Origin: Pseudomonas protegens CHA0
Lineage (GTDB): Bacteria > Pseudomonadota > Gammaproteobacteria > Pseudomonadales > Pseudomonadaceae
Direction of reading: 5' to 3'
Length of the DNA: 64,000 bases
Assembly (NCBI RefSeq): GCF_000397205.1
Contig: NC_021237.1
Span: forward strand, 5,439,501-5,503,500
Of this stretch, positions 52,888 through 62,917 are shown piece by piece. The position numbers and the translations under genes are program-made. Numbering within the stretch: the stretch's first letter is position 1; every line of letters begins with the position of its first letter. The notes beneath the pieces were generated by a model. It did not search any database. It was not told where the DNA came from and saw only the letters and a program-made list of their open reading frames with translations.

Positions 52888-54927
52888 ATGTCCCGCTCAA
52901 CTCCCCGCCCTTCTCGCTCCCTGCTCTGGCGCCTGTCGCCACTGTCCGCCGCGCTGCTGATCGCCTCCCAGGCCCATGCCGTGGAATTGCCCCAGCAGGT
53001 CATCACCGCCAACCCCCTGGGCAGCACCGAACTGGCCGCCCCAAGCACTGTGCTGGAAGGCGACCAACTGACCCTGGAACAAAAAGGCAGCCTCGGTGAA
53101 ACCCTGAACAAACAGCCGGGCGTGTCTTCATCCTACTTCGGGCCGGGGGCCAGCCGGCCGATCATTCGCGGCCTGGATGGCGACCGGATTCGCATTCTGC
53201 AGAACGGCGTCGGGGCCCTCGACGCCTCGTCGCTGTCCTACGACCATGCGGTGCCCCTGGACCCGGTTAACGTCGAGCGCATCGAGATCGTCCGCGGCCC
53301 GGCGGCCCTGCTGTACGGCGGCAACGCCATTGGCGGGGTGGTCAACAGCTTCGACAATCGGATTCCCACCGAGGCCATCGAGGGCATCCACGGGGCGGGC
53401 GAGTTGCGCTACGGCGGCGCCGACACCACCCGCAGCAGCGCCGGCAAGCTGGAAGCCGGCGATGGCACCTTTGCCCTGCACCTGGATGCCAACTCGCGGC
53501 AGTTCAATGACCTGAAGATTCCCGGCTACGCCCGCAGCCGTCACGCTGCGGCCAGTGAAGACGGGGATGGCAAGAAAGGTCGCCTGGGCAACAGCGACGG
53601 TCGCCAGGACGGCGGTGCCATCGGCGGTTCCTACACCTGGGACGACGGCTATGCCGGCCTGTCCTACAGCAACTACGACTCCAACTACGGCTCCCCCGCC
53701 GAAGAAGACGTGCGCATCCGCATGAAGCAGGACCACTACGCCTTCGCTTCGGAACTGCGCAACCTGCAGGGCCCGTTCAGCTCGCTCAAGTTCAACGCCG
53801 GCTACACCGACTACGAACACCGCGAGATCGAGGGCGGCGAAACCGGCACCACCTTCAAGAACAAGGGCTACGAGGCCCGTGTCGAGGCCCGGCACCAGCC
53901 GCTGGGCCCGCTCGAAGGGGTGATCGGTGCACAGGTCAACCGCAACGAATTCTCCGCCCTGGGCGAAGAAGCCTTCGTGCCACAGACCGATACCAACAGC
54001 GGCGCGCTGTTCATCCTCGAAGAACTGCAAGCCACCGAACGCCTGCGGCTCAGCCTCGGCGGGCGCCTGGAACACACCACCGTGGACCCGGAAAGCAAGG
54101 GCAACGAACGCTTCGCCCAGGCCGACAAGTCCAGCAGCTTCACCGCCGGCAGCCTGTCCTCGGGGGCGGTCTACACCCTGACCCCGGTCTGGTCCCTGGC
54201 CGCGACCCTGGGCTACACCGAGCGCGCCCCGACCTTCTACGAGCTGTATGCCAACGGCGCCCACGTCGCCACCGGCACCTATGAAGTGGGCAGCGCCAAG
54301 CTATCGAAGGAAAAAGCCGTGTCCAGCGACCTGGCCCTGCGCTTCGACAACGGCATCCACAAAGGCAGCGTCGGCGTGTTCTACAGCCACTTCTCCAACT
54401 ACATCGGCCTGCTGGGCACAGGGCGCACCCTCAACGATGAAGGCGAAGAAGATGCGACAGGCATCCCGGAATACGCCTACAGCGGAGTGCGGGCACGCTT
54501 CAGTGGGATCGAGGCCCAGGATCGCTGGACCCTGGGGGAAAACGCCTACGGCAAGTTCGCCCTGGAACTGTCCGGCGACTACACCCGGGCCAAGAACCTG
54601 GATAACGGCCAGGACCTGCCCCGCATCGCTCCATTGCGCCTGAACAGTGGCCTGCTGTGGGAACTGGACCGCTGGCAGGCACGCCTGGATGTACAACATG
54701 CCGCCAGCCAGGGCCGGGTGCCGGACAACGAAAGCGGCACCGATGGCTACACCACCTTTGGCGCCAGTGCCGGTTATCGCTTCGATATCGGACATAGCCA
54801 GTGGCTGGCCTTCGTCAAGGGCGAGAACCTGACCAACCAGACCGTGCGCTATGCCAGCTCGATCCTGCGGGATATCGCGCCGGCCGCGGGGCGCAGTGTG
54901 GAAGTGGGGTTGCGTACTACCTTTTAA
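52888..54927 (+). CDS. znuD: TonB-dependent receptor, ZnuD-like
   Basis: A 679-residue outer-membrane receptor. A signal peptide (about 1-31, ending ASQAHAVE) precedes a plug domain (SLGETLNKQPGVSSSYFG, RPIIRGLDGDRIRILQNG, VERIEIVRGPAALLYGGNAI) and a 22-strand barrel ending in VEVGLRTTF with a terminal Phe. The compact size and plug wording resemble ZnuD, and a Zur box is upstream, so zinc import across the outer membrane is likely. A siderophore receptor cannot be excluded by sequence alone. Confidence 0.82.
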   Translation: MSRSTPRPSRSLLWRLSPLSAALLIASQAHAVELPQQVITANPLGSTELAAPSTVLEGDQLTLEQKGSLGETLNKQPGVSSSYFGPGASRPIIRGLDGDRIRILQNGVGALDASSLSYDHAVPLDPVNVERIEIVRGPAALLYGGNAIGGVVNSFDNRIPTEAIEGIHGAGELRYGGADTTRSSAGKLEAGDGTFALHLDANSRQFNDLKIPGYARSRHAAASEDGDGKKGRLGNSDGRQDGGAIGGSYTWDDGYAGLSYSNYDSNYGSPAEEDVRIRMKQDHYAFASELRNLQGPFSSLKFNAGYTDYEHREIEGGETGTTFKNKGYEARVEARHQPLGPLEGVIGAQVNRNEFSALGEEAFVPQTDTNSGALFILEELQATERLRLSLGGRLEHTTVDPESKGNERFAQADKSSSFTAGSLSSGAVYTLTPVWSLAATLGYTERAPTFYELYANGAHVATGTYEVGSAKLSKEKAVSSDLALRFDNGIHKGSVGVFYSHFSNYIGLLGTGRTLNDEGEEDATGIPEYAYSGVRARFSGIEAQDRWTLGENAYGKFALELSGDYTRAKNLDNGQDLPRIAPLRLNSGLLWELDRWQARLDVQHAASQGRVPDNESGTDGYTTFGASAGYRFDIGHSQWLAFVKGENLTNQTVRYASSILRDIAPAAGRSVEVGLRTTF

Positions 54928-54935
54928 GGCCCTGT

Positions 54936-54987
54936 TCGCCGGCAAGCCGGCTCCTACACGGCCCCGCAGGAGCCGGCTTGCCGGCCA
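54936..54987. repeat. REP pair (REPIN) between convergent genes
   Basis: Two inverted REP cores 9 bp after the receptor stop codon, before the convergent MocR gene. Confidence 0.85.
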
Positions 54988-54992
54988 AGGGT

Positions 54993-56381
54993 TTAGCGGT
55001 AACGCCGCGGGTCAGCCTCGATCAGGCTGGCCAGCTGGGTCAGGGCAAAGCGCAACTCGTCCTGGGTGGTGGGCGACATCAATACCACCCGCACACAACG
55101 GGAGCTGGCACCGCGTTCCACCTGGAACTGGCTGCCGCTCATCACCAGCACGCCATTGGCTCGGGCCAGGGTGGCGAACTCATCGCCCGTCCAGGGCTCC
55201 GGCAAGGTCAGCCACAGGTGATAGCTGTGGGGCTGGGTCCGGATCTCCAGGCCGGCAAACACGTCCCGGGCAATCGCCTGGCGCGCTGCCGCTTCATTGC
55301 GCTGGGTCTGCACCAGCTTGCGGTCCAAGCCTTCGACAATCACATTGCTGGCCAATTGCGCGGTCAGCGGCGACGGCATCCACACGCTGCTACGGACCAT
55401 GGAACTCAGCCGCGACAGCAGCTTTGGCGGGCTGTAGAGGTAACCCACGCGCAACGCCGGCATGATCGCCTTGGACAGGCTGGTGAGGTACACCGAACGC
55501 TGCGGCGCATAGCTCGACAGCGGCTTGATCGACGGATCGGTGGCGAGAAAGCCGTAGATATCGTCGTCGATGATCAGGAAGTCGAACTCTTCGGCGATTG
55601 CCGCAATTTGCGCCCGACGCCTTGGCGACATGATCGCCGTGGTGGGGTTCTGGCAACTGGCGACGCACACCAGCAGCGCCGGTTTTTCCCGCAGGCACTG
55701 CTCGCGCAGGGCCTCGGGGAGTATTCCCTCTTCATCCATGGCCACGCCCCGCAGGCGCCGCTCCAGGCCGTGGGCCACGGAGATGATGCCCGGATAGCAG
55801 AGCGACTCGCAAAGCACCACGTCGCCGGCGTTGCTCAGGGCGCTGATGGCCACCATCAGCCCGTGCTGGGCACCGGAGGTAATGACCACCTGCTGCCAGT
55901 TGGCCTCGGGCAAGGAATGCCGCAACCACTGCGCCCCGGCCTCGCGATGAGCCGGGTGGCCTCCATCGGGGGCGTAGTCCAGCGCCCGGCCGAAGTCACT
56001 GCTGCGGGCCATGCCCACCAGGGCGCCACGCAACCAGTACTCCAGGGTTTCGCTGTAGGGCTTGATGATCGACAGGTCCAGGGCTTCGGCCTGCCCCAGG
56101 GACAGGGACGGAGCGCTGGAACCTTCGGGCAACACCAGCGGCGGCTGCGCCAGCACGTAAGTGCCGCGGCCGACTTCGCCCTGCACCAACCCACGCCGCT
56201 GAGCTTCGCTGTAGGCGCGGCTGATGGTGCCAGGGGTGACATTCAGGGTTACCGCCAGCTCGCGCAGGGTCGGCAAGCGGTCACCATCATTCAACAAACC
56301 GCTGCCGATATCCCGCGCCAGGGCGTCGGCGATGGACAGGTAGACCGGTTGATTGAACTCGCTTAACTGGGGAACCCACAT
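54993..56381 (-). CDS. MocR-type GntR/aminotransferase regulator
   Basis: A 462-residue regulator. The N-terminal GntR winged helix (about residues 15-75) reads GDRLPTLRELAVTLNVTPGT and AYSEAQRRGLV. A linker leads to an aminotransferase class I-like domain with the PLP pattern NPTTAIMSPRRR, DDIYGFL and SLSKAIMPALRVGYL (Lys about 290). Such proteins bind PLP or an external aldimine and act as activator or repressor of a divergent gene. Here the divergent gene is benE-like, and the intergenic region has repeats. The start at 56381 is the family start. Confidence 0.88.
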   Translation of the reverse strand: MWVPQLSEFNQPVYLSIADALARDIGSGLLNDGDRLPTLRELAVTLNVTPGTISRAYSEAQRRGLVQGEVGRGTYVLAQPPLVLPEGSSAPSLSLGQAEALDLSIIKPYSETLEYWLRGALVGMARSSDFGRALDYAPDGGHPAHREAGAQWLRHSLPEANWQQVVITSGAQHGLMVAISALSNAGDVVLCESLCYPGIISVAHGLERRLRGVAMDEEGILPEALREQCLREKPALLVCVASCQNPTTAIMSPRRRAQIAAIAEEFDFLIIDDDIYGFLATDPSIKPLSSYAPQRSVYLTSLSKAIMPALRVGYLYSPPKLLSRLSSMVRSSVWMPSPLTAQLASNVIVEGLDRKLVQTQRNEAAARQAIARDVFAGLEIRTQPHSYHLWLTLPEPWTGDEFATLARANGVLVMSGSQFQVERGASSRCVRVVLMSPTTQDELRFALTQLASLIEADPRRYR

Positions 56382-56452
56382 GGAGGCTGATGACCATCGG
56401 CTGCGTTGAGGTGGACCGGAGCATATCACAGCCATGGATCGCCTCTTAACAT

Positions 56453-56656
56453 CGACTCATTTGGAAAATTGATTCGATCTTCAAGCCAAACTGGCGACTC
56501 AAAACCGCTAAAAAGTTTTTATATTATCTATAAATTCTTATAAATCATTAACTTACCAACAAAACATAGCCAGCTTCGGTACAGCCATCCCGAGAAACAA
56601 TTGAATCGATTCAATTCATTGAAATACACTCAACCAACACCAACCCAATCGACTCA
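56453..56656. promoter_or_regulatory. MocR/benE intergenic operator region
   Basis: Three direct copies of CGACTCA (56453-56459, 56495-56501, 56650-56656; the first two 42 bp apart) and an 18-bp perfect palindrome AATTGAATCGATTCAATT (56599-56616), plus a degenerate copy (56468-56486). MocR proteins typically bind paired direct repeats, so the CGACTCA pair 42 bp apart is the best candidate. Confidence 0.5.
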
Positions 56657-56669
56657 ATCCCTCCCACCC

Positions 56670-57890
56670 ATGCCCAGTCGAGATGCCATGCACAGTCTCA
56701 GCAAGGACCTGTCCCTCTCCGCCGTGATCGCCGGCCTGATCGCCGTGATCATTTCCTACGCCGGCCCCTTGATCATCGTGTTCCAGGCCGCCCGCGAAGC
56801 CCATCTGCCCAGCGACCAGGTGTCATCGTGGATCTGGGCCATCTCCATCGGCAGCGGCCTCACCGGCCTGCTGCTGAGCTGGCGCCTGAAAGTGCCGGTG
56901 ATCACCGCCTGGTCCACCCCCGGCGCGGCGCTGCTGGTGTCGATGCTGCCCACGGTGTCGCTGCCCCAGGCCATCGGCGCCTACATCGTGGCCTCATTGC
57001 TCATCGCGCTGGTCGGGCTTTCCGGGGCCTTCGACAAGCTCATGAGCCGCCTGCCCAAGGCGATTGCCGCCGCCATGCTGGCGGGCATCCTGTTCCGCTT
57101 CGGCGCCGGCCTGTTCACTTCGGTCAGCCTGCAACCGGCCCTGGTGCTGGCGATGATCGCCGCCTACCTGCTGGGCAAGCGCCTGTCACCCCGCTACGCG
57201 ATCCTCGCGGTGCTGCTGGTGGGCTGCGCGATGGCCGCAGGCCTGGGCGAACTCAATGGCGGTGCCATCACCCTGGCGGTGGCCCAGCCGATCTTCATCG
57301 CTCCCGAGTGGAGCTGGCACGCCATCATCAACATCGGCCTGCCCCTGGCCCTGGTCACCCTGACCGGGCAATACGTGCCGGGCATGGCGGTGATGCGCAG
57401 CGCCGGCTACAACACCCCGGCCCGCTCGATCATTTCCTGGACAGCCATCACCTCGGCACTGCTGGCGCCGTTCGGCTCCCACGGGATCAACCTGGCGGCC
57501 ATCACCGCTGCCATCTGCACCGGCCGCGAAGCCCATGAAGACAAGGACAAGCGCTACATCGCCGGGATCGCCTGCGGCCTGTTCTACATCCTCATGGGGA
57601 TTTTCGGCGCAACCCTGGCCTCGGTGTTCGCCGCCCTGCCCAAGGAGCTGATTGCAGCACTGGCCGGCCTGGCCCTGTTCGGCGCCATCAGCGCCGGGTT
57701 GAGCGGCGCCATGGCCGACGAAAAACAGCGTGAAGCGGCGCTGATCACCTTCCTGGTCACGGCATCGGGCATGAGCTTCCTGGGCCTGGCCGCCGCGTTC
57801 TGGGGGTTGATCTTCGGCCTGGTGGCGCACTTTGCCCTGAACCACACCCGGCACAAACCCAGCCTCGCCCAGGCCAGCGCCCCACGCTGA
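56670..57890 (+). CDS. benE: BenE family benzoate/aromatic acid transporter
   Basis: A 406-residue membrane protein with 11-12 helices. Family features: VIAGLIAVIISYAGPLIIVF near the start, ITAWSTPGAALLVS (about 95), LVTLTGQYVPGMAVMRSAGY and FGSHGINLAAITAAICTG. No benABCD genes are close, so the substrate may be another compound. The start is uncertain: ATG at 56670 or 56688 (MHSLSKDL). A TTG at 56601 is unlikely because the palindrome and a CGACTCA repeat fall in the extension. Confidence 0.86.
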   Translation: MPSRDAMHSLSKDLSLSAVIAGLIAVIISYAGPLIIVFQAAREAHLPSDQVSSWIWAISIGSGLTGLLLSWRLKVPVITAWSTPGAALLVSMLPTVSLPQAIGAYIVASLLIALVGLSGAFDKLMSRLPKAIAAAMLAGILFRFGAGLFTSVSLQPALVLAMIAAYLLGKRLSPRYAILAVLLVGCAMAAGLGELNGGAITLAVAQPIFIAPEWSWHAIINIGLPLALVTLTGQYVPGMAVMRSAGYNTPARSIISWTAITSALLAPFGSHGINLAAITAAICTGREAHEDKDKRYIAGIACGLFYILMGIFGATLASVFAALPKELIAALAGLALFGAISAGLSGAMADEKQREAALITFLVTASGMSFLGLAAAFWGLIFGLVAHFALNHTRHKPSLAQASAPR

Positions 57891-57942
57891 GCAGAGCCCG
57901 GGCCGGGAACTGTTACCGATTGCGAAACTGTTCATGTCAATA

Positions 57943-57973
57943 AAAGCGCTTTCTCTCCCGGAGACGGCGCTTT
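57943..57973 (+). terminator. Terminator-like hairpin after benE
   Basis: Stem AAAGCGC-TT-TCTC / GAGA-CG-GCGCTTT with a 4-5-nt loop and a short T-rich end. It separates benE from the OprB gene. Confidence 0.6.
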
Positions 57974-58111
57974 ATCCTTAGCCCCCTAATAAAGCTGAAC
58001 CGTTTCATCTTTCCCTTTGAAATCAGTGGCCTGCCGTTCTCGATCAACCTGCATCGATGCTACGCGCCATGCCCTTGCTTCTGCCTATTCCTAGAAAAAG
58101 ACCTTATCCGA

Positions 58112-59491
58112 ATGCCTATGCCCACTTTTCAGCGCTTAAAAGACAGCGCTGTCCTGACTTCCGTCGCCCTGCCCAAGAGCCTGAGCCTACTCGGCGCCCT
58201 TGGATTTGCCGCCTGCGCCCAGGCCGCACCGGCCTTCGACAGTGACTCACCGTGGATGCTCGGCGACTGGAATGGCACCCGCACGGAACTGGCCAACAAA
58301 GGCTACGACTTCAAGATCGACTACGTCGGCGAGATGGGCGCCAACCTGCACGGTGGCTACGACCACGACCGCACCGCGCGCTACAGCGACCAGTTTGCCT
58401 TCGGCAGCCACCTGGACCTGCAGAAGATCCTCGGCTGGGACGACGCCGAATTCCAACTGACGGTGACCAAGCGCGACGGCGACAACATCAGCAACGACCG
58501 GATCAACGACCCGCGGGTCGGCGGCTTCACCTCGGCCCAGGAAGTCTGGGGCCGCGGCCAGACCTGGCGCCTGACGCAAATGTGGTACCAGCAGAAATTC
58601 TTCGACCAGAAGCTCGACATCAAGGCCGGCCGCTTCGGCCAGGGCGAAGACTTCAACAGCTTCCCCTGCGACTTCCAGAACCTGGCGTTCTGCGGCTCCC
58701 AGGTGGGTAACTGGGCCGGCAGCGTCTGGTACAACTGGCCGGTCAGCCAGTGGGCCCTGCGGGTCAAATACCACCTGAACGCCGAGCTCTACGCGCAGAT
58801 CGGTGCCTATGAGCAGAACCCCTCGAACCTCGATCGCGACAACGGCTTCAAGCTCAGCGGCAGCGGCACCCAGGGCACACTGTTGCCAGTGGAACTGGTG
58901 TGGACACCCAAACTCAACGGCCTGGCCGGTGAGTACCGCGCCGGCTATTACTACAGCAGCGCCAAGGCCAGCGACGTCTACAAGGATGGCAATGGCCAGC
59001 CTGCAGCCCTGACCGGCGAGGCCTACCGCAGCAGCTCCAGCAAGCACGGCCTGTGGCTGGGCGCGCAACAGCAGGTCACCAGCCAGGCCAGCGACCACTC
59101 CCGCGGCCTGAGCCTGTTCGCCAACGTCACCGCCCACGACAAGAAGACCAACGCCATCGACAACTATGTCCAGGCGGGCCTGGTCTACAAGGGGCTGTTC
59201 GATGCCCGGGCCAAGGATGACATCGGCTTTGCCCTGGCCCGGGTCCATGTCAACCCGGCGTACCGCAAGAACGCCCAGGCCAGCAACCAGGCCCGGGCGC
59301 TCTACGACTACGACAACCCGAGCTACCTGCCGCCCCAGGACACCGAATACAGCGCCGAGCTGTACTACGGCGTGCACCTGGCCAACTGGCTGACCGTGCG
59401 CCCCAACCTGCAATACATCCGCCACCCCGGCGGCGTGAGCCGGGTGGACGACGCCCTGATCGGCGGGATCAAGATCCAGAGTTCGTTCTAA
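58112..59491 (+). CDS. oprB: Carbohydrate-selective porin OprB family
   Basis: A 459-residue outer-membrane porin. A signal peptide (about 1-38, ending ACAQAAPA) is followed by GDWNGTRTELANKGYDFKID, the family opening, then RGQTWRLTQMWYQQKFFDQ and the C-terminal DDALIGGIKIQSSF ending in Phe. OprB takes up glucose and other sugars. The membrane glucose dehydrogenase is downstream, which fits periplasmic glucose oxidation. An ATG at 58118 is also possible. Confidence 0.91.
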   Translation: MPMPTFQRLKDSAVLTSVALPKSLSLLGALGFAACAQAAPAFDSDSPWMLGDWNGTRTELANKGYDFKIDYVGEMGANLHGGYDHDRTARYSDQFAFGSHLDLQKILGWDDAEFQLTVTKRDGDNISNDRINDPRVGGFTSAQEVWGRGQTWRLTQMWYQQKFFDQKLDIKAGRFGQGEDFNSFPCDFQNLAFCGSQVGNWAGSVWYNWPVSQWALRVKYHLNAELYAQIGAYEQNPSNLDRDNGFKLSGSGTQGTLLPVELVWTPKLNGLAGEYRAGYYYSSAKASDVYKDGNGQPAALTGEAYRSSSSKHGLWLGAQQQVTSQASDHSRGLSLFANVTAHDKKTNAIDNYVQAGLVYKGLFDARAKDDIGFALARVHVNPAYRKNAQASNQARALYDYDNPSYLPPQDTEYSAELYYGVHLANWLTVRPNLQYIRHPGGVSRVDDALIGGIKIQSSF

Positions 59492-59608
59492 GGCCGACAG
59501 GCACACAACGACGCCATTCACAGTTTTCAGCTGAACCAAGCCCGCGCCTGATCGTCATCTACAGTGAACATGCGCGGGAACACTCTAAACGTCACGGAGA
59601 ACCACACT

Positions 59609-62029
59609 ATGAGCACTGAGGGTGCTTCAAGTCCGAGCCGCTTGCTGCCAAGCCTGCTCGGGATCTTGCTGCTGCTAATGGGCCTGGCCTTGCTGGCCGG
59701 GGGGATCAAGCTGAGCATGCTCGGCGGCTCGCTGTACTACGTTTTGGCCGGTATCGGCCTGACGTTGACCGGCCTCTTGCTGCTGGCCGGTAAACGCGCG
59801 GCGCTGGGCCTGTACGCCCTGGTACTGTTCGCCAGTACCGTCTGGTCGCTATGGGAAATCGGCCTGGACTGGTGGCAACTGGTGCCACGCCTGTCGCTGT
59901 GGTTCGCCCTCGGCGTGGTCCTGCTGCTGCCCTGGTTCCGTCGCCCGCTGCTGCGCGATGGCCCGGCCCCGCTGGGCACCGCTGCCCTGAGCGTGGCCGT
60001 GGTCCTGGCCGGTGGCGCCGCCATTGGCAGCCAGTTCACCAACCCCGGGGAAATCTCCGGTGACCTGGGCCGCGACACCGCGGACATGACCAGCACCGCG
60101 CCGGCCATCCCCGACGGTGAATGGCAGGCCTACGGCCGCACCGAGTTCGGCGATCGCTACTCGCCGCTGAAGCAGATCACCCCGGCCAACATCGGCAAGC
60201 TGCAGGAAGCCTGGCGCATCCGCACCGGCGACATGCCGACCGACAAGGACCCGGTGGAAATCACCAACCAGAACACCCCGCTGAAGGTCAACGGCAAGCT
60301 CTATGCCTGCACCGCCCACAGCAAGGTGCTGGCCCTGGACCCGGATACCGGCAAGGAAATCTGGCGCTTCGACCCGCAGATCCAGGGCCCCAACGGCGAC
60401 GACTTCCGTGGCTGGGCACACATGACCTGCCGTGGCGTGTCGTACTACGACGAAGCCAACTTCAAGAACGCCGACGCCATCAGCCAGCCGGCCACCCTGT
60501 CCCCGGCGGGCCAGGCCATCGCTACCAGCTGCCCGCGTCGCCTGTTCCTGCCTACCGCCGATGCGCGCCTGATCGCCATCAACGCCGACACCGGCAAGGT
60601 CTGTGAAGACTTCGGCACCAAGGGCGCCGTGGACCTGAAGGCCGGTATCGGCCCATTCACCCCGGGCGGCTACTACTCCACCTCCCCGGCGGCCATCACC
60701 CGTAACCTGGTGATCATTGGCGGCCACGTGACCGACAACGAGTCGACCAACGAGCCGTCCGGCGTGATCCGCGCCTTCGACGTGCACGACGGCCACCTGG
60801 TGTGGAACTGGGATTCGGGCAACCCGGACGAGACCACTCCGCTGCCGGAAGGCAAGACCTATACCCGCAACTCGCCGAACATGTGGTCCCTGGCCAGCGT
60901 CGACGAGAAACTGGGCATGGTCTACCTGCCACTGGGCAACCAGATGCCTGACCAGTGGGGCGGCAACCGCACCGCAGGCGCCGAGAAATTCAGCGCCGGC
61001 ACCGTGGCCCTGGACATCGACACCGGCAAGCTGCGCTGGAACTACCAGTTCACCCACCACGACCTGTGGGACATGGACGTGGGCAGCCAGCCGACCCTGC
61101 TCGACATGAAGACCGCGGACGGCGTCAAGCCGGCGCTGATCCAGCCGACCAAGCAAGGCAGCCTGTACGTACTGGACCGTCGCGACGGCACCCCGATCGT
61201 GCCGATCCGTGAAGTACCGGCCCCGACCGGCGCAGTCGAAGGCGACCACACCGCACCGACCCAGGCCCGTTCGGACCTGAACCTGCTGCCGCCGCCACTG
61301 GACGAGAAAGCCATGTGGGGTGCCACGCCGTTCGACCAGATGCTGTGCCGCATCCAGTTCAAGGAACTGCGCTATGAAGGTCAGTACACCCCGCCATCGG
61401 TGCAGGGCAGCCTGATCTACCCGGGCAACGTCGGCGTGTTCAACTGGGGCAGCGTCTCGCTGGACCCGGTCCGTCAATTGCTGTTCACCAGCCCGAACTA
61501 CATGGCCTTCGTTTCCAAGCTGGTGCCGCGTGCCGAAGTGGCCGCCGGGAGCAAGCGCGAAAGCGAGACCTCGGGCGTGCAACCCAACACCGGCGCGCCT
61601 TACGCGGTGATCATGCATCCGTTCATGTCGCCGCTCGGCGTACCTTGCCAGGCTCCGGCCTGGGGCTACGTGGCCGGTATCGACCTGACCACCAACAAGG
61701 TGGTGTGGAAGCACAAGAACGGCACCAGCCGTGACAGCTCGCCAATCCCGATCGGCCTGCCGATGGGCGTGCCGAGCATGGGCGGCTCCATGGTTACCGG
61801 TGGTGGCGTGGGCTTCCTCAGCGGCACCCTGGACCAGTACATCCGCGCCTATGACGTGAAGAACGGCAAGGAGCTGTGGAAGTCCCGCCTGCCAGCGGGT
61901 GGCCAGGCCACGCCGATGAGCTACACCGGCAAGGATGGCAAGCAGTACGTGCTGGTGGTCGTGGGCGGCCACGGCTCCCTGGGCACCAAGATGGGCGACT
62001 ACATCATTGCCTACAAACTGTCGGAATAA
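59609..62029 (+). CDS. gcd: Membrane-bound PQQ-dependent glucose dehydrogenase
   Basis: An 806-residue quinoprotein that oxidises glucose to gluconolactone on the periplasmic side and passes electrons to ubiquinone. Five membrane helices occupy about residues 15-140, then the eight-bladed PQQ propeller with PDGEWQAYGRTEFGDRYSPL, NQNTPLKVNGKLYACTAHSK, TAPTQARSDL and GAPYAVIMHPFMSPLG. The start at 59609 has GGAG upstream; an ATG at 59564 would add 15 residues. A strong terminator follows. Quinate/shikimate dehydrogenase is the alternative, but the OprB neighbour favours glucose. Confidence 0.92.
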   Translation: MSTEGASSPSRLLPSLLGILLLLMGLALLAGGIKLSMLGGSLYYVLAGIGLTLTGLLLLAGKRAALGLYALVLFASTVWSLWEIGLDWWQLVPRLSLWFALGVVLLLPWFRRPLLRDGPAPLGTAALSVAVVLAGGAAIGSQFTNPGEISGDLGRDTADMTSTAPAIPDGEWQAYGRTEFGDRYSPLKQITPANIGKLQEAWRIRTGDMPTDKDPVEITNQNTPLKVNGKLYACTAHSKVLALDPDTGKEIWRFDPQIQGPNGDDFRGWAHMTCRGVSYYDEANFKNADAISQPATLSPAGQAIATSCPRRLFLPTADARLIAINADTGKVCEDFGTKGAVDLKAGIGPFTPGGYYSTSPAAITRNLVIIGGHVTDNESTNEPSGVIRAFDVHDGHLVWNWDSGNPDETTPLPEGKTYTRNSPNMWSLASVDEKLGMVYLPLGNQMPDQWGGNRTAGAEKFSAGTVALDIDTGKLRWNYQFTHHDLWDMDVGSQPTLLDMKTADGVKPALIQPTKQGSLYVLDRRDGTPIVPIREVPAPTGAVEGDHTAPTQARSDLNLLPPPLDEKAMWGATPFDQMLCRIQFKELRYEGQYTPPSVQGSLIYPGNVGVFNWGSVSLDPVRQLLFTSPNYMAFVSKLVPRAEVAAGSKRESETSGVQPNTGAPYAVIMHPFMSPLGVPCQAPAWGYVAGIDLTTNKVVWKHKNGTSRDSSPIPIGLPMGVPSMGGSMVTGGGVGFLSGTLDQYIRAYDVKNGKELWKSRLPAGGQATPMSYTGKDGKQYVLVVVGGHGSLGTKMGDYIIAYKLSE

Positions 62030-62047
62030 GCTTTACCGGCAGGCGTG

Positions 62048-62083
62048 AAAAAGGCGGCTACCTTCTGGTAGCCGCCTTTTTTT
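62048..62083 (+). terminator. Rho-independent terminator of gcd
   Basis: Stem AAAAAGGCGGCTACC / GGTAGCCGCCTTTTT with a TTCT loop and a T run, 18 bp after the gcd stop. Confidence 0.95.
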
Positions 62084-62101
62084 GTGCCGTTCGCCCTCTG
62101 C

Positions 62102-62184
62102 GTAGGAGCTGGCTTGCCAGCGAAGGCGCGGGCCCGGGCGCTGCATGGCTTGCGGGCCTCTTCGCCGGCAAGCCGGCTCCTACA
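62102..62184. repeat. REP pair (REPIN) after gcd
   Basis: Two inverted REP cores about 40 bp apart just past the gcd terminator. The rest of the 62030-62427 gap shows no convincing gene. Confidence 0.85.
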
Positions 62185-62427
62185 AGGGGCTTGTCATTCC
62201 ATCTTGCTCGACCGGCAGCCCTTCAAAGGACGGTCACCGAAAATTCCTACAACTCACGTCCCATCGCATCACCTTGCCCCTCAAGGGCTCTGCCCTTAAG
62301 GTCTGGGGGTCATTGAAAACTCAGTGACAGGGGTGTGGAAGCCCCCCATATCGTCAGGCGCGCAAAGCACCAGCAACTGCCTGACCTGTTTGTAGCCTGC
62401 ACTTTGGACAAAGCCGTGGAGCAATAC

Positions 62428-62688
62428 ATGCCCCTCACCAGCAACGACTACAACATCCCCGCCCTGCTGGTGGACACCCAGGCCCCGCTGGACGCTCTCC
62501 ACGAAGCCGCCGCACACCGCATCCGCGCGGCCACCCAGTTGCTGGAGAACATCGCCAGCCACGACAACCTGCAGAGCAACCCGGCTCTGCTCCAGGACTT
62601 CGCCCAGCTGTGCGTCATCCCCCTGCGCGATGGCTGCGACCTGCTGGACGTACTGGGCCGACGCCTGCAGGAACAACTGCTGACCTGA
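62428..62688 (+). CDS. Hypothetical 86-residue helical protein
   Basis: A small protein, predicted all helix: LDALHEAAAHRIRAATQLLE, LQSNPALLQDFAQLCV and GCDLLDVLGRRLQEQLL. No signal or membrane segment. The ATG at 62428 has GGAGC upstream; the open frame begins further left but lacks a site. I do not recognise a family; small helical proteins of this kind are frequent in Pseudomonas. It is isolated between gcd and two lipoprotein genes. Confidence 0.55.
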   Translation: MPLTSNDYNIPALLVDTQAPLDALHEAAAHRIRAATQLLENIASHDNLQSNPALLQDFAQLCVIPLRDGCDLLDVLGRRLQEQLLT

Positions 62689-62917
62689 CCCCGGCTCCAG
62701 GACCGGCGGCGCCTCGCCGGCCCTCTCAAGCGGCCCTGTTCGCCTGCCCAGCAGTCCCGTAATTGCAAAGCGACATTAGCCCATTTGTGCTAATCGACCC
62801 TCCCCCAACCCGGGGCTATAGTGCCGAGCAACCATCTGATCTCCCCACCGTTGCCAGCCTGCGGTGTCGGGAGCGGCTGCGCCGTTGAAAACACAACAAC
62901 ACCAAGGAAGATTCATC

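Noticed and set aside
56601..56670. TTG start of BenE-like protein at 56601
   Set aside because: The added 23 residues are low-complexity Thr/Pro/Gln/Ser, overlap a perfect palindrome and a CGACTCA repeat, and have no ribosome binding site.
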